DNA from: CAVQAH01 sp963784195
GTDB lineage: Bacteria > Acidobacteriota > Vicinamibacteria > Vicinamibacterales > 2-12-FULL-66-21
Reading direction: 5' to 3'
Assembly (NCBI GenBank): GCA_963784195.1
Contig: CAWARA010000027.1
Span: forward strand, 1-64,000
Length of the DNA stretch: 64,000 nucleotides
The notes below the pieces were generated by a model, which made no database searches, was not told the DNA's origin, and was given only the letters and a program-made list of their open reading frames with translations. A program made the position numbers and the translations under genes. Of this stretch, positions 56,720-64,000 are shown piece after piece. The first letter of the stretch is position 1, and each line of letters begins with the position of its first letter.

Positions 56720-57240
56720 ATGAAGATCGAGCGGGCCTGCCAACCCGAGCCGTTCACAGGACCGCGGGCGTCCTGCTGGTTGGGCTGCTGGCCTGCGCCT
56801 GCGCTGGTTCCATCGATCTCAAGCAATCCCTGCAGGTGACCGACCTCTCGAGCGGCTGGCTCGACGCCGGCGTTGTCGACGGCAAGAACAAGCTCGTTCC
56901 GACCGTCTCTTTCCGCATCCGCAAGAATACCGATCGGGAAATCCGGCCCATCTCGCTGAACGTACATTTCAAGCGTTTTGGTCCGTCCATACCCGAGGGT
57001 GAGGAAGAGTTCGAAGAAGTGTTCCTGCAGCGCGTCGCGTTCGATCAAGGCAACCAGACGGATGTCATCCGTGTGCAGCCGAAGGTGGGCTACACGGGAG
57101 AGCCGCCGCAGTCGCGCGCCGAAATGCTCAAGAACAGTCAGTTCGTCGACATGCGCGTCGTGGTGTTCGCCAAGCAGAGCTCTTCTCAATGGGTGGAGCT
57201 GACGCGGCAGGACATCCCGCGTCAACTCATCACGCAGTAG
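56720..57240 (+). CDS. Small predicted lipoprotein, possible N-terminal frameshift
   Basis: The conserved-looking part is TDLSSGWLDAGVVDGKNKLVPTVSFRIRKNTDREI to the stop at 57238, a beta-sandwich-like domain. The preceding sequence in that frame is HRTAGVLLVGLLACACAGS, a clear lipoprotein signal with lipobox LLAC or ACAC, but it has no ATG/GTG/TTG start. ATG at 56720 (MKIERA) would serve if a two-base correction is made near 56745. It lies 16 bp after the previous gene. Confidence 0.6.
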
Positions 57241-57256
57241 CGCCATCACACATTTC

Positions 57257-58705
57257 GTGGCGCGCAACCCTACTCCGAATCGTGCATCGCAGGCCGAAGC
57301 CGTCCCCACGCTGGAGCGGCGGCTGGGCCCGTTTGACGCGGCCGCCATCATCGTCTCGAACGTGATCGGCGGCGGCATTCTCTTCACGCCGCCGCTGGTA
57401 GCGGCGACCATTCCACACCCGTGGCTGTTCCTCGGCGTGTGGGCCGTAGGGGGAGCGCTGGCATTCATGGGCGCGATGGCGTACGCGGAGCTTGCCGCGC
57501 TGCGGCCGCGTGCCGGCGGAGAATACGTCTACCTCCGCGCCGCCTTCGGCAACATGGCTGCGTTCCTGACCGGGTGGACGTCCTTCGTGGCCGGCTTTTC
57601 GGGTGCAATCGCCGCCAGCTCGGTCTTCCTGGCGATCTATCTCGACCGGTTCATCCCCGGGGCAGGTGACGCGACGCCGCTCTTCACCATCCCTGTGCCG
57701 TTGGTTCCACTCGTGTTCTCGCGGCAGGCGCTGGTTGCCCTTGCCACGATTGTATTGATGTCCTGGATCCACCTTCGCGGCGTCGGGCCCGGACGGTTGA
57801 TGGGGAACATCCTGGCGACGCTGAAGGTGCTGGCGCTGCTCATGTTCATCGCGCTCGGCCTCTCGTTCGGAGCGGGCTCGACCGCGAACCTGCAGCAGTC
57901 GGGCGCCGTCCCCGTGTCGATGGCCGCCTGGCTGCTCGCGCTGATTCCTGTCATGTTCGCGTATTCCGGGTGGAACGCCGCCGCGTACATCGCGGAGGAG
58001 ATTCGGGATCCGGGCCGGAACGTGCCGCGCGCGCTGGCGCTCGGCACAGCAGCGGTCATCGCCGTCTACGTGCTGCTGAATCTGCTGTACTTGTTCGTGC
58101 TACCGGTTGGTGAGCTGGCGAAGGTGAAGGGCAGCGTGCTCGACGTGATTGCCGATCGCCTGCTCAACCAGATGGCCGGCAACGTGATGGGGCTCGTCTC
58201 CATCATCAGTCTTGCCGCCAGCATCAGCGCGAACGTCTTTGCGGGCCCCCGCGTCTACTTCGCGATGGCGCGCGACGGCCTGTTCCTGCAGCCGGCCTCG
58301 CGCATCCACCCTCGCTTCAAAACCCCTGCGGCCGCAATCGTCGCGCAGGCGATTTGGAGCGGGCTGCTCGTGCTCACGGGCAGCGGTTCGGCGCTCACGA
58401 CATACACCGGCTTCTCGGTGATCCTGTTCGCGGGCGTCGCCGTCGCCGCACTGTTCGTCCTCCGCCAGCGCGATCCCGACGCCGCGCGACCGTTCCGGGC
58501 GCTCGGTTATCCGATCGCGCCGGCCATCTTCACGATCGCGAGCGCCCTGATCGTTGCCAACGCTTTGTGGAACGACTTGTTCGTGCCCATGCAGACAGGT
58601 GCGCCGTGGGGACCCGCCGCCGCAGGCCTGCTGATCATCGGTGTCGGCGTGCCGATCTATTTCCTCTTTGCGAGGAGATCTGAGCACCCCGTGGCTCGGC
58701 GTTGA
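57257..58705 (+). CDS. APC-family amino acid permease
   Basis: Intact 482-aa membrane transporter with about 12 helices, GTG start. Signatures are IIVSNVIGGGILFTPPLVAA in helix 1, GALAFMGAMAYAELAALRPRAGGEYVYLRAAFG and MFAYSGWNAAAYIAEEIRDPGRNVPRAL, as in the LAT/basic amino acid antiporter branch. It differs from the permease at 14715 in length and motifs. The substrate is not predictable. It ends next to a palindrome. Confidence 0.88.
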   Translation: MARNPTPNRASQAEAVPTLERRLGPFDAAAIIVSNVIGGGILFTPPLVAATIPHPWLFLGVWAVGGALAFMGAMAYAELAALRPRAGGEYVYLRAAFGNMAAFLTGWTSFVAGFSGAIAASSVFLAIYLDRFIPGAGDATPLFTIPVPLVPLVFSRQALVALATIVLMSWIHLRGVGPGRLMGNILATLKVLALLMFIALGLSFGAGSTANLQQSGAVPVSMAAWLLALIPVMFAYSGWNAAAYIAEEIRDPGRNVPRALALGTAAVIAVYVLLNLLYLFVLPVGELAKVKGSVLDVIADRLLNQMAGNVMGLVSIISLAASISANVFAGPRVYFAMARDGLFLQPASRIHPRFKTPAAAIVAQAIWSGLLVLTGSGSALTTYTGFSVILFAGVAVAALFVLRQRDPDAARPFRALGYPIAPAIFTIASALIVANALWNDLFVPMQTGAPWGPAAAGLLIIGVGVPIYFLFARRSEHPVARR

Positions 58706-58708
58706 ACC

Positions 58709-58778
58709 CCAGGAGCGCGGCTCTTTAGAGCCGCGTCGCCGCTGATCCTGACGCGCGGCTGAAGCCGCGCGCTCCTGG
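58709..58778. repeat. Compound palindrome contributing to a C-terminus
   Basis: CCAGGAGCGCGGCT at the left pairs with AGCCGCGCGCTCCTGG at the right, and two inner stems (GCGGCTCTTTAGAGCCGC, GCGCGGCTGAAGCCGCGC) are nested. It overlaps the last about 18 codons and the stop (58725-58727) of the minus-strand membrane-protein gene. It may also terminate the permease. Confidence 0.75.
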
Positions 58779-59132
58779 TTGCATCAACGCATACAGCGTC
58801 AGCAGGGCGAGCGTCCCGTCGCTGGCCGCGAACAGCAGGAACGACGCGGGCGAGCCACGGAAGAAGTAATCGAGCAGAAAGATGATTGCTCCCGCCCCCT
58901 TCAGGATCGGTCCCATGACCCACATGTAGCCGCGGTAGCGATCGGGCTCGCGCCACGGAAGAACGTAGCCAATACCGATCGAGATCAGAAACAGCGCGTT
59001 CAGATTGGAGAAGATCGGCGGCGACGCCGGGGGCACACCGAAGAGGGACGCGAGGGTGTCCGGCGCGAGCAACAAAAAGGCCCCTACGACGAAGTCGTAG
59101 AGGCCCGAAATGCCCGCGACGAGGGAGAGCAC
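58725..59132 (-). CDS. Four-helix integral membrane protein of unknown function
   Basis: A 135-aa protein with four hydrophobic segments (VAGISGLYDFVVGAFLLLAP, LNALFLISIGIGYVLPW, GPILKGAGAIIFLLDYFF, FLLFAASDGTLALLTLYALM). This size and layout are like DUF4345-type small membrane proteins, which I offer only as a comparison. The last residues (GARGFSRASGSAATRL) are encoded by the palindromic element. The stop of the PEGA gene lies just upstream, so the two are probably one transcript. Confidence 0.65.
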   Translation of the reverse strand: MLSLVAGISGLYDFVVGAFLLLAPDTLASLFGVPPASPPIFSNLNALFLISIGIGYVLPWREPDRYRGYMWVMGPILKGAGAIIFLLDYFFRGSPASFLLFAASDGTLALLTLYALMQPGARGFSRASGSAATRL

Positions 59133-59135
59133 AGC

Positions 59136-60211
59136 TTACTGGATCCGCTTCATCTCACCCTTGTACGTCACCGTTTCGCCTGGCGTGATGAGCACTTCGA
59201 ACTGCAGCGGCTCGAAGCCATCCGCCTTGATCTCGATGCGGTGGCCGCCGCCATCGATGTTCAGTTTCTGGAAGGTGCCGTCGAAGCTGTCCACGTCGCC
59301 GACGAAGTAGCCGTCGACGTAGACCTGGCCCTGACGCGGTTTGATCTTCAGCCGCAGCGAGCCGGTGTCCTGATAGGACTGGCTGTAGCCTCCGCTGCCG
59401 CTGTAGTAGCCGCCGCCGCCATAACCGCCGCCGTAGCCTGCACCATACCCGTAGCCGTACCGGGGTAGCCGTAACCGAACCCGCCGTAATAGAACGGGTC
59501 GTAATACAGATAACCCAGACCGAATCCGTATCCCGGACCCCAGAACCCGTATGGATAGTAGTAAGGCCGGTAGTAGTAGTTGTTGTTGATCGGCGGCACG
59601 GGGTAACCGCTCCGGCCGACCGCTGCGCCTGACGCTGGCCGTCCATCTCGCGGGCGGCTGTAAACCGGAACCGCGCGCCGCTGGCTCGAGTCGTTGTCGG
59701 CGGTGCTGCCGTTCGACCCGTTGGAGTCAGGCGCCGTTCGCGATCCGCCCGAGACACGGGACCCTTCGCGGCTGCTGCCGCTGTCGCGGCTGCCGCCCTC
59801 GCTCTTCGGCGTCGCACTGCGCCCGGTGCTCTGACCACCGCCGCCGCTGCGCGGAGACTGCGTGCGCTGCTGCGAACGCTCCGGCGGAGCGCCGGACGAT
59901 CGGTCGAGCATGGTGGATGAGGACGGCGCCGAGCGGCTGGAGGAGTATCCGCTCGTACCACCGTCGCTCATCCCGCCACCGGTCGAACCGCTCCGTGAGA
60001 CGGCGCTGCCGCGCGACTCTGACCCGCCGCGCGACTCCGATCCGCCCCGTGCCTCAGAGCCGCCACGCGACTCCGAGCCACTCCGGGAGACGGCCGAGCC
60101 GGTCCTTTCGCCACCGGCCGGGCGCCCTTCTTGCGCCAGGGTTGGAGCGACGCTCAAGGCTACTGCCGTTGCCGTCGCCGCCACGATGCCGATGGAGAAT
60201 CTGTCACGCAT
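59136..60211 (-). CDS. Secreted low-complexity protein with C-terminal PEGA domain, frame lesion
   Basis: About 357 aa after repair. The signal peptide is SIGIVAATATAVALSVAPTLAQ. A long Ser/Gly/Arg/Glu region follows with imperfect repeats of SESRGGSEARGG, then a Tyr/Pro/Gly-rich stretch (INNNYYYRPYYYPYGFWGPG). The frame breaks near 59462 at a CCGGTAC sequence; after a two-base correction it continues GYGYGAGYGGGYGGGGYYSG into a PEGA domain (GQVYVDGYFVGDVDSFDGTF, HRIEIKADGFEPLQFEVLI, GETVTYKGEMKRIQ). PEGA domains occur in surface and cell-envelope proteins. The disordered and Tyr/Gly parts suggest an adhesive or phase-separating segment, which is speculation. Confidence 0.75.
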
Positions 60212-60553
60212 GATGAACTCCTCGCGTCCTGCTGCCCCGCTGCACAAATCGTCAACTTCTGCAAAGCAACCAATTTGCCAGGGCCGGAGGCCGCAAATGC
60301 GCGTGCATTCGCATTTTACGCTCACTTACGCCGTTTGTCGTGTCCCCAGTTGATGTCAGCTCGTCACGCCCAGGTGACACACGGCCGTGGTTCGTAGCTC
60401 CGTCGCTCGTGGCTCGAAAACCCGCAATTTGGCGCGCCTGAGGCTCCTTCGAGCGACGAGCCGACGAGCCACGAGCCCCGAGCCCCGGGCCCGACCCGAG
60501 CCGGTCATGGGTTTGCCGAGCCCCGGTCCCTTTGATAGACTCCGAAAAGCCTC
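60212..60553. other. 342-bp spacer before hslV
   Basis: Contains no supported gene. A degraded heptamer/octamer array (GACGAGC/CACGAGC/CCCGAGC units) spans about 60455-60495. GCCGTGGTTCGT at 60384-60395 also occurs at 37128-37139 just after xerC. The hslVU promoter should lie here. Confidence 0.45.
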
Positions 60554-61081
60554 ATGTTTCGAGCCACGACAGTGCTGGCCGTTCGCCACCGGGACGAGAC
60601 GGTCATGGCCAGCGACGGCCAGGTCACCTTTGGCGAGACGGTCGTCAAGCAGAACGCCCGGAAAATCCGCCGCCTCTACAACGATCGCATCCTCGCCGGG
60701 TTCGCCGGCTCAGCCGCTGATTCGTTTGCGTTGTTTTCACGGTTCGAGGCCAAGCTCGAGCAGTACCGGGGGAATCTCGATCGCTCCGCGGTCGAACTGG
60801 CGAAGGACTGGCGAACCGATCGGATACTTCGACGGCTCGAAGCCATGCTCATCGTCATGGATCAGAAATCGACTTACCTGCTCTCGGGGAACGGCGATCT
60901 GATCGAGCCTGACGATGGCATCATAGCGATTGGATCGGGCGGCGCGTTCGCCATGTCGGCGGCAAAGGCGCTCGCCCGCCACACGGACTTGAGCGCTCGG
61001 CGCATCGCCGAAGAGTCGATGGCGATTGCGGCGGCGATCTGTATCTACAGCAACGCCAACATCACGATCGAAGCACTGTAG
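60554..61081 (+). CDS. hslV: ATP-dependent protease subunit HslV
   Basis: Proteolytic component of HslVU, 175 aa. The N-terminal Thr nucleophile would be in FRATTVLAVRH. Other marks are VMASDGQVTFGETVVKQNARKIRRLY, ILAGFAGSAADSFALFSRFE and the IGSGGAFAMSAAKALA block. ATG at 60554 is used. hslU starts 6 bp after its stop. Confidence 0.95.
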   Translation: MFRATTVLAVRHRDETVMASDGQVTFGETVVKQNARKIRRLYNDRILAGFAGSAADSFALFSRFEAKLEQYRGNLDRSAVELAKDWRTDRILRRLEAMLIVMDQKSTYLLSGNGDLIEPDDGIIAIGSGGAFAMSAAKALARHTDLSARRIAEESMAIAAAICIYSNANITIEAL

Positions 61082-61087
61082 ACAGGA

Positions 61088-62470
61088 ATGGCCATCTACC
61101 TACCTGAATCCACTACGTCCACGATTGAATCGCTGACCCCGCGTCAGATCGTCGTCGAGCTCGACAAGTACGTCGTCGGTCAGGGTCAGGCGAAGCGGGC
61201 GGTCGCGATCGCGTTGCGCAGCCGACTGCGGCGGCAGAAGCTGCCGACCGAGATGGCGGAAGAAGTCGCGCCGAAGAACATCCTGATGATCGGCCCGACC
61301 GGCGTCGGCAAGACCGAGATTGCCCGCCGGCTCGCGCGCCTCGCACAGTCGCCGTTCATCAAAGTCGAAGCGTCGAAGTTCACCGAGGTCGGCTACGTCG
61401 GGCGTGACGTCGAGTCGATGGTGCGCGATCTGGTGGAGCTGGCCGTCGAGATGATTCGCGAGGAACGCCGGGCGGAGGTCCACGAGAAGGCTCGCCAGTC
61501 GGCTGAGGAGCGCGTCCTCGATCTGCTGCTGCCTCCGCTGCCGCCGGGCCCGGACTACGACGAGCAGGCGGCGGCTGTCCGCGAGCAGGCGCAACGCACG
61601 CGCGAAAAGCTTCGCGACCAGCTTCGGCAGGGGCGTCTGGATCAGAAGCAGGTCGAAATCGACGTCCGCGAAAAGTCGTTTCCGTCGTTCGAGATCATCG
61701 CCGGATCCTCCATCGAAGAGGTGGACATCAACGTCAAGGACATGCTCCCCGGGTTGTTCCAGGGGCGGACGAAGAAGCGCAAGCTGCGCGTGCCGGAAGC
61801 GCTCGAGGCGCTGGCGCAGGAAGAAGAGCAGAAGCTGATCGACATGGAGACCGTGGCACGCGCGGCCGTGGATCGGGTGCAGCAGTCGGGCATCATCTTC
61901 GTCGACGAGATCGACAAGGTGGCCGGGCGCGAAGGCGGGCATGGGCCGGATGTGAGCCGCGAAGGCGTGCAGCGCGACATCCTGCCGATCGTCGAAGGCA
62001 CGACGGTCAACACGAAGTATGGGATGGTGAAGACCGATCACATCCTGTTCATTGCTGCTGGAGCGTTCCATGTGTCGAAACCCTCCGACCTGATTCCAGA
62101 GCTTCAGGGACGCTTTCCGATCCGCGTCGAGCTGGAGGCACTCGGGCGTGAGGATTTCGTGCGCATCCTCACCGAACCGCGCAACGCGCTCGTCAAGCAG
62201 TACACGGCGCTGTTGGCTACGGAGGGTGTTTCGATTCGCTTTACCGAGGGCGCGATCGGACGTATTGCGGACTTTGCGACGCTCGTCAACGAGCGGACCG
62301 AGAACATCGGCGCGCGCCGTCTGCACACCGTGATGGAGAAACTGCTGGATCAGATTTCGTTCGACGCACCGGACCTCGACGAGAAGAACATCACGATCGA
62401 CGACAGCTACGTGGATCGGATGCTCGCTGACATCGTTCGCAACGAAGATCTGTCACGCTACGTCCTGTGA
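61088..62470 (+). CDS. hslU: HslU ATPase
   Basis: AAA+ unfoldase of HslVU, 460 aa. Walker A is MIGPTGVGKTEIARRLA, Walker B IIFVDEIDKVAG, pore loop region GYVGRDVESM, and sensor regions FPIRVELEAL and GARRLHTVMEKLLDQISFDAP. The variable I-domain lies between about 110 and 240. The last residues (RNEDLSRYVL) are the conserved tail that docks into HslV. The stop overlaps the next GTG start. Confidence 0.96.
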   Translation: MAIYLPESTTSTIESLTPRQIVVELDKYVVGQGQAKRAVAIALRSRLRRQKLPTEMAEEVAPKNILMIGPTGVGKTEIARRLARLAQSPFIKVEASKFTEVGYVGRDVESMVRDLVELAVEMIREERRAEVHEKARQSAEERVLDLLLPPLPPGPDYDEQAAAVREQAQRTREKLRDQLRQGRLDQKQVEIDVREKSFPSFEIIAGSSIEEVDINVKDMLPGLFQGRTKKRKLRVPEALEALAQEEEQKLIDMETVARAAVDRVQQSGIIFVDEIDKVAGREGGHGPDVSREGVQRDILPIVEGTTVNTKYGMVKTDHILFIAAGAFHVSKPSDLIPELQGRFPIRVELEALGREDFVRILTEPRNALVKQYTALLATEGVSIRFTEGAIGRIADFATLVNERTENIGARRLHTVMEKLLDQISFDAPDLDEKNITIDDSYVDRMLADIVRNEDLSRYVL

Positions 62471-63721
62471 CCATCGCGCGCTCCACGGTCTTTCCAGCGC
62501 TTATTGCGACGGCGCTTGCAGGTTCACTTGCCGCCTGCGGCAAGAAGGGCCCGCCGCTCGCGCCGCTTCGTCTCGTCCCGGCGCCGGTCGCCGACATCAG
62601 CGCGCGCCGCACTGGGCCGAACGTCACTATCCGGTTCGTCCTCCCCAACAAGAACCAGAACGGGCCGGGCACGATCGATCTCGACCGCGTGGAGATCTAT
62701 GCGGTGACCGTCGGGGCCGGTGCGCTTGTTCCGCCGAACCGCGACCTGATGACCAAGGAACGCCTCGTCGGCACCATCGCGGTGAAGCCGCCGCCTGTCG
62801 AGGATGCCCCGGCGCCGCCGCCGAACGAGGCTGACAAGAGGCCCGCTCCCGGCGATCGCGCGGTGTTCGTCGACGAGCTGACGCCCGACAAACTCATTCC
62901 GATCAAGTCGCCGCCACCCGAGCCCCAGCCCAAACCTGCGGAAGCCGGAGTGACGCCGGCAGAAGGTCCGCCCAAGCCGGACGCCGCCGCCGCCGCAGCC
63001 TGGTGCGCTGCCTGCGGTGGCGCAGGTTCCCGTGCCGCCACCTGACTATCCGGTGCGTGTGTATGTGATTCGTGGCATCTCGACGGCGAACCGGCCAGGG
63101 CCTCCGGCCGAGCGCGTGACGATTCCGCTGGTGACGGTGCCCAACCCTCCCGCGGCCGTCGCCGTCAAGCCGACCGAGCGGAACTACGTGCTCGACTGGG
63201 TGCCTGCGGTTGCGGAGGCCGGGCAGCCGGCGATTGCGTTCAACGTCTATCTCCGCGGACTGGAAGACGCCCCGTTGAACGCGTCTCCGATCGCCGAGGC
63301 CAAATTCGAGCACGGGCCGGTCAAGCCGGGCGAAGAGCAGTGCTTCGTCATCAGCAGCGTGCAGGTCGTTCGCAACGTGCCGCTCGAGAGCGAGCCGTCG
63401 GCGCCCGCCTGCTCGACGTGGACCGACATCTATCCGCCGGCGGCGCCGAAGGGGCTTCAGGCGGTGGCGGCAGACGATGGCATCAGCCTGAGTTGGGACG
63501 CGAATACCGAACCGGACGTGGCTGGCTATCTGATCTTGCGCGCCGAAGCGCCCGGTGACACACTTCAGCCGCTCGTGCGCGAGCCCATTCGTCAGACGAA
63601 CTACCGCGATACGGCGGTTCAGTCGGGTATGCGCTACGTCTACGCGATCGTCGCGCTCGACAAGGCTTCACCCGCGAACACGAGTCAACCATCTGAACGT
63701 CAGGAAATCACCGCGAGATGA
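62467..63721 (+). CDS. Lipoprotein with fibronectin type III domains, one frameshift
   Basis: About 417 aa after repair. The GTG start overlaps the hslU stop. The lipobox is LAACGKKG, a lipoprotein signal. The frame breaks near 63001 in an Ala/Pro region; removal of one G gives AAAPGALPAVAQVPVPPPDYP and continues into FN3-like strands (NYVLDWVPAV, IAFNVYLRG, PGEEQCFVISSVQV, then GLQAVAADDGISLSWDANTEPDVAGYLILR and YRDTAVQSGMRYVYAIVALD). The Pro-rich region before it may be a linker. The product may be an envelope scaffold; the family is unknown. Confidence 0.78.
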
Positions 63722-64000
63722 AACGCTTCTACAGAATCGAGCACAACGGCACGCCCCGACATGTCGTCGAAGAGAACAAGGTCTGGCGTCTCGTCGAAGG
63801 CGATATCTTCGGCAAGTACCAGACCGGCGACCAAATCGCCGCGAACGGCCACAAGCTCCTCGCGCCGATCGTGCCCTCGAAGATCGTCGGGGTCGGCCTC
63901 AACTACAAGGATCACGCAGCCGAGCAGAACAAGCCGCTCCCGGACGAGCCGTTGATCTTCCTCAAGCCGTCATCGGCGATCATCGGCCCCGGTGAGCCGA
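63718..64000 (+). CDS. Fumarylacetoacetate hydrolase family protein, 3' truncated by the window
   Basis: ATG at 63718 overlaps the stop of the upstream gene (ATGA). The visible 94 residues begin MKRFYRIEHNGTPRHVVEE and include the family segment KIVGVGLNYKDHAAEQNKPLP with FLKPSSAIIGPG, where the metal-site region of FAH/acylpyruvase proteins begins. It is probably a 2-hydroxyhepta-2,4-diene-1,7-dioate isomerase-like or acylpyruvate hydrolase enzyme. The rest lies outside the window. Confidence 0.85.
   Translation, partial: MKRFYRIEHNGTPRHVVEENKVWRLVEGDIFGKYQTGDQIAANGHKLLAPIVPSKIVGVGLNYKDHAAEQNKPLPDEPLIFLKPSSAIIGPGEP

Overview
This window looks like a chromosomal segment of a diderm, GC-rich bacterium, most likely an acidobacterium of the Vicinamibacteria (subgroup 6) type. 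This is inferred from gene content: LpxC shows a lipopolysaccharide outer membrane, and there are many secreted subtilases, a large regulatory set, and intergenic spacers full of 7-bp tandem repeats. No rRNA, tRNA, CRISPR array, insertion sequence or phage module was seen.

Layout. 1-5.4 kb: a truncated S8 protease on the minus strand, then an oligopeptide-type ABC binding protein with two permeases and no ATPases. 5.7-9.3 kb: a duplicated pair of GNAT acetyltransferases flanking a subtilase with a C-terminal array of NIVWGT hexapeptides. 9.4-16.2 kb: mostly housekeeping and envelope genes (DHDPS-like aldolase, MtgA, a zincin, an NlpC/P60 lipoprotein, an HNH nuclease, a beta-propeller protein, an amino-acid permease). 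16.2-16.8 kb: a thioredoxin-TPR gene with an in-frame UGA in a UxxC motif, followed by a hairpin of bacterial SECIS geometry; it is a probable selenoprotein. 17-37 kb: core genes uvrA, lpxC, a radical SAM gene, an ECF sigma/STAS cluster, lysA, tmk, comF, rsfS-nadD-obgE-rpmA-rplU, two lipoprotein/TPR genes, then dprA-topA-trmFO-xerC. 37-60 kb: an accessory block with a serine hydrolase, an NtrC-type two-component system behind a sigma-54-like promoter, an ABC-F ATPase, a chaperone-usher-like surface-structure cluster whose large barrel protein ends in a SPOR domain, DNA-binding regulators (one an HTH-receiver fusion), a second ECF sigma/anti-sigma operon and a PEGA protein. 60.5-64 kb: hslV-hslU, an FN3 lipoprotein and the start of a fumarylacetoacetate-hydrolase family gene. 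In many bacteria hslVU directly follows xerC, so the 23-kb block appears to split an ancestral dprA-topA-trmFO-xerC-hslV-hslU group.

About twenty genes, including uvrA, nadD and dprA, are interrupted by single-base frameshifts that removal of one base repairs, usually a G or C. I treat these as likely assembly or read errors and annotate the whole genes, stating the approximate lesion position in each.

Non-coding architecture is unusual. At least eleven spacers carry short tandem arrays of period 7 (sometimes 8), each with its own unit sequence, and several others carry GC-rich palindromes of the form GCGGCT..AGCCGC.
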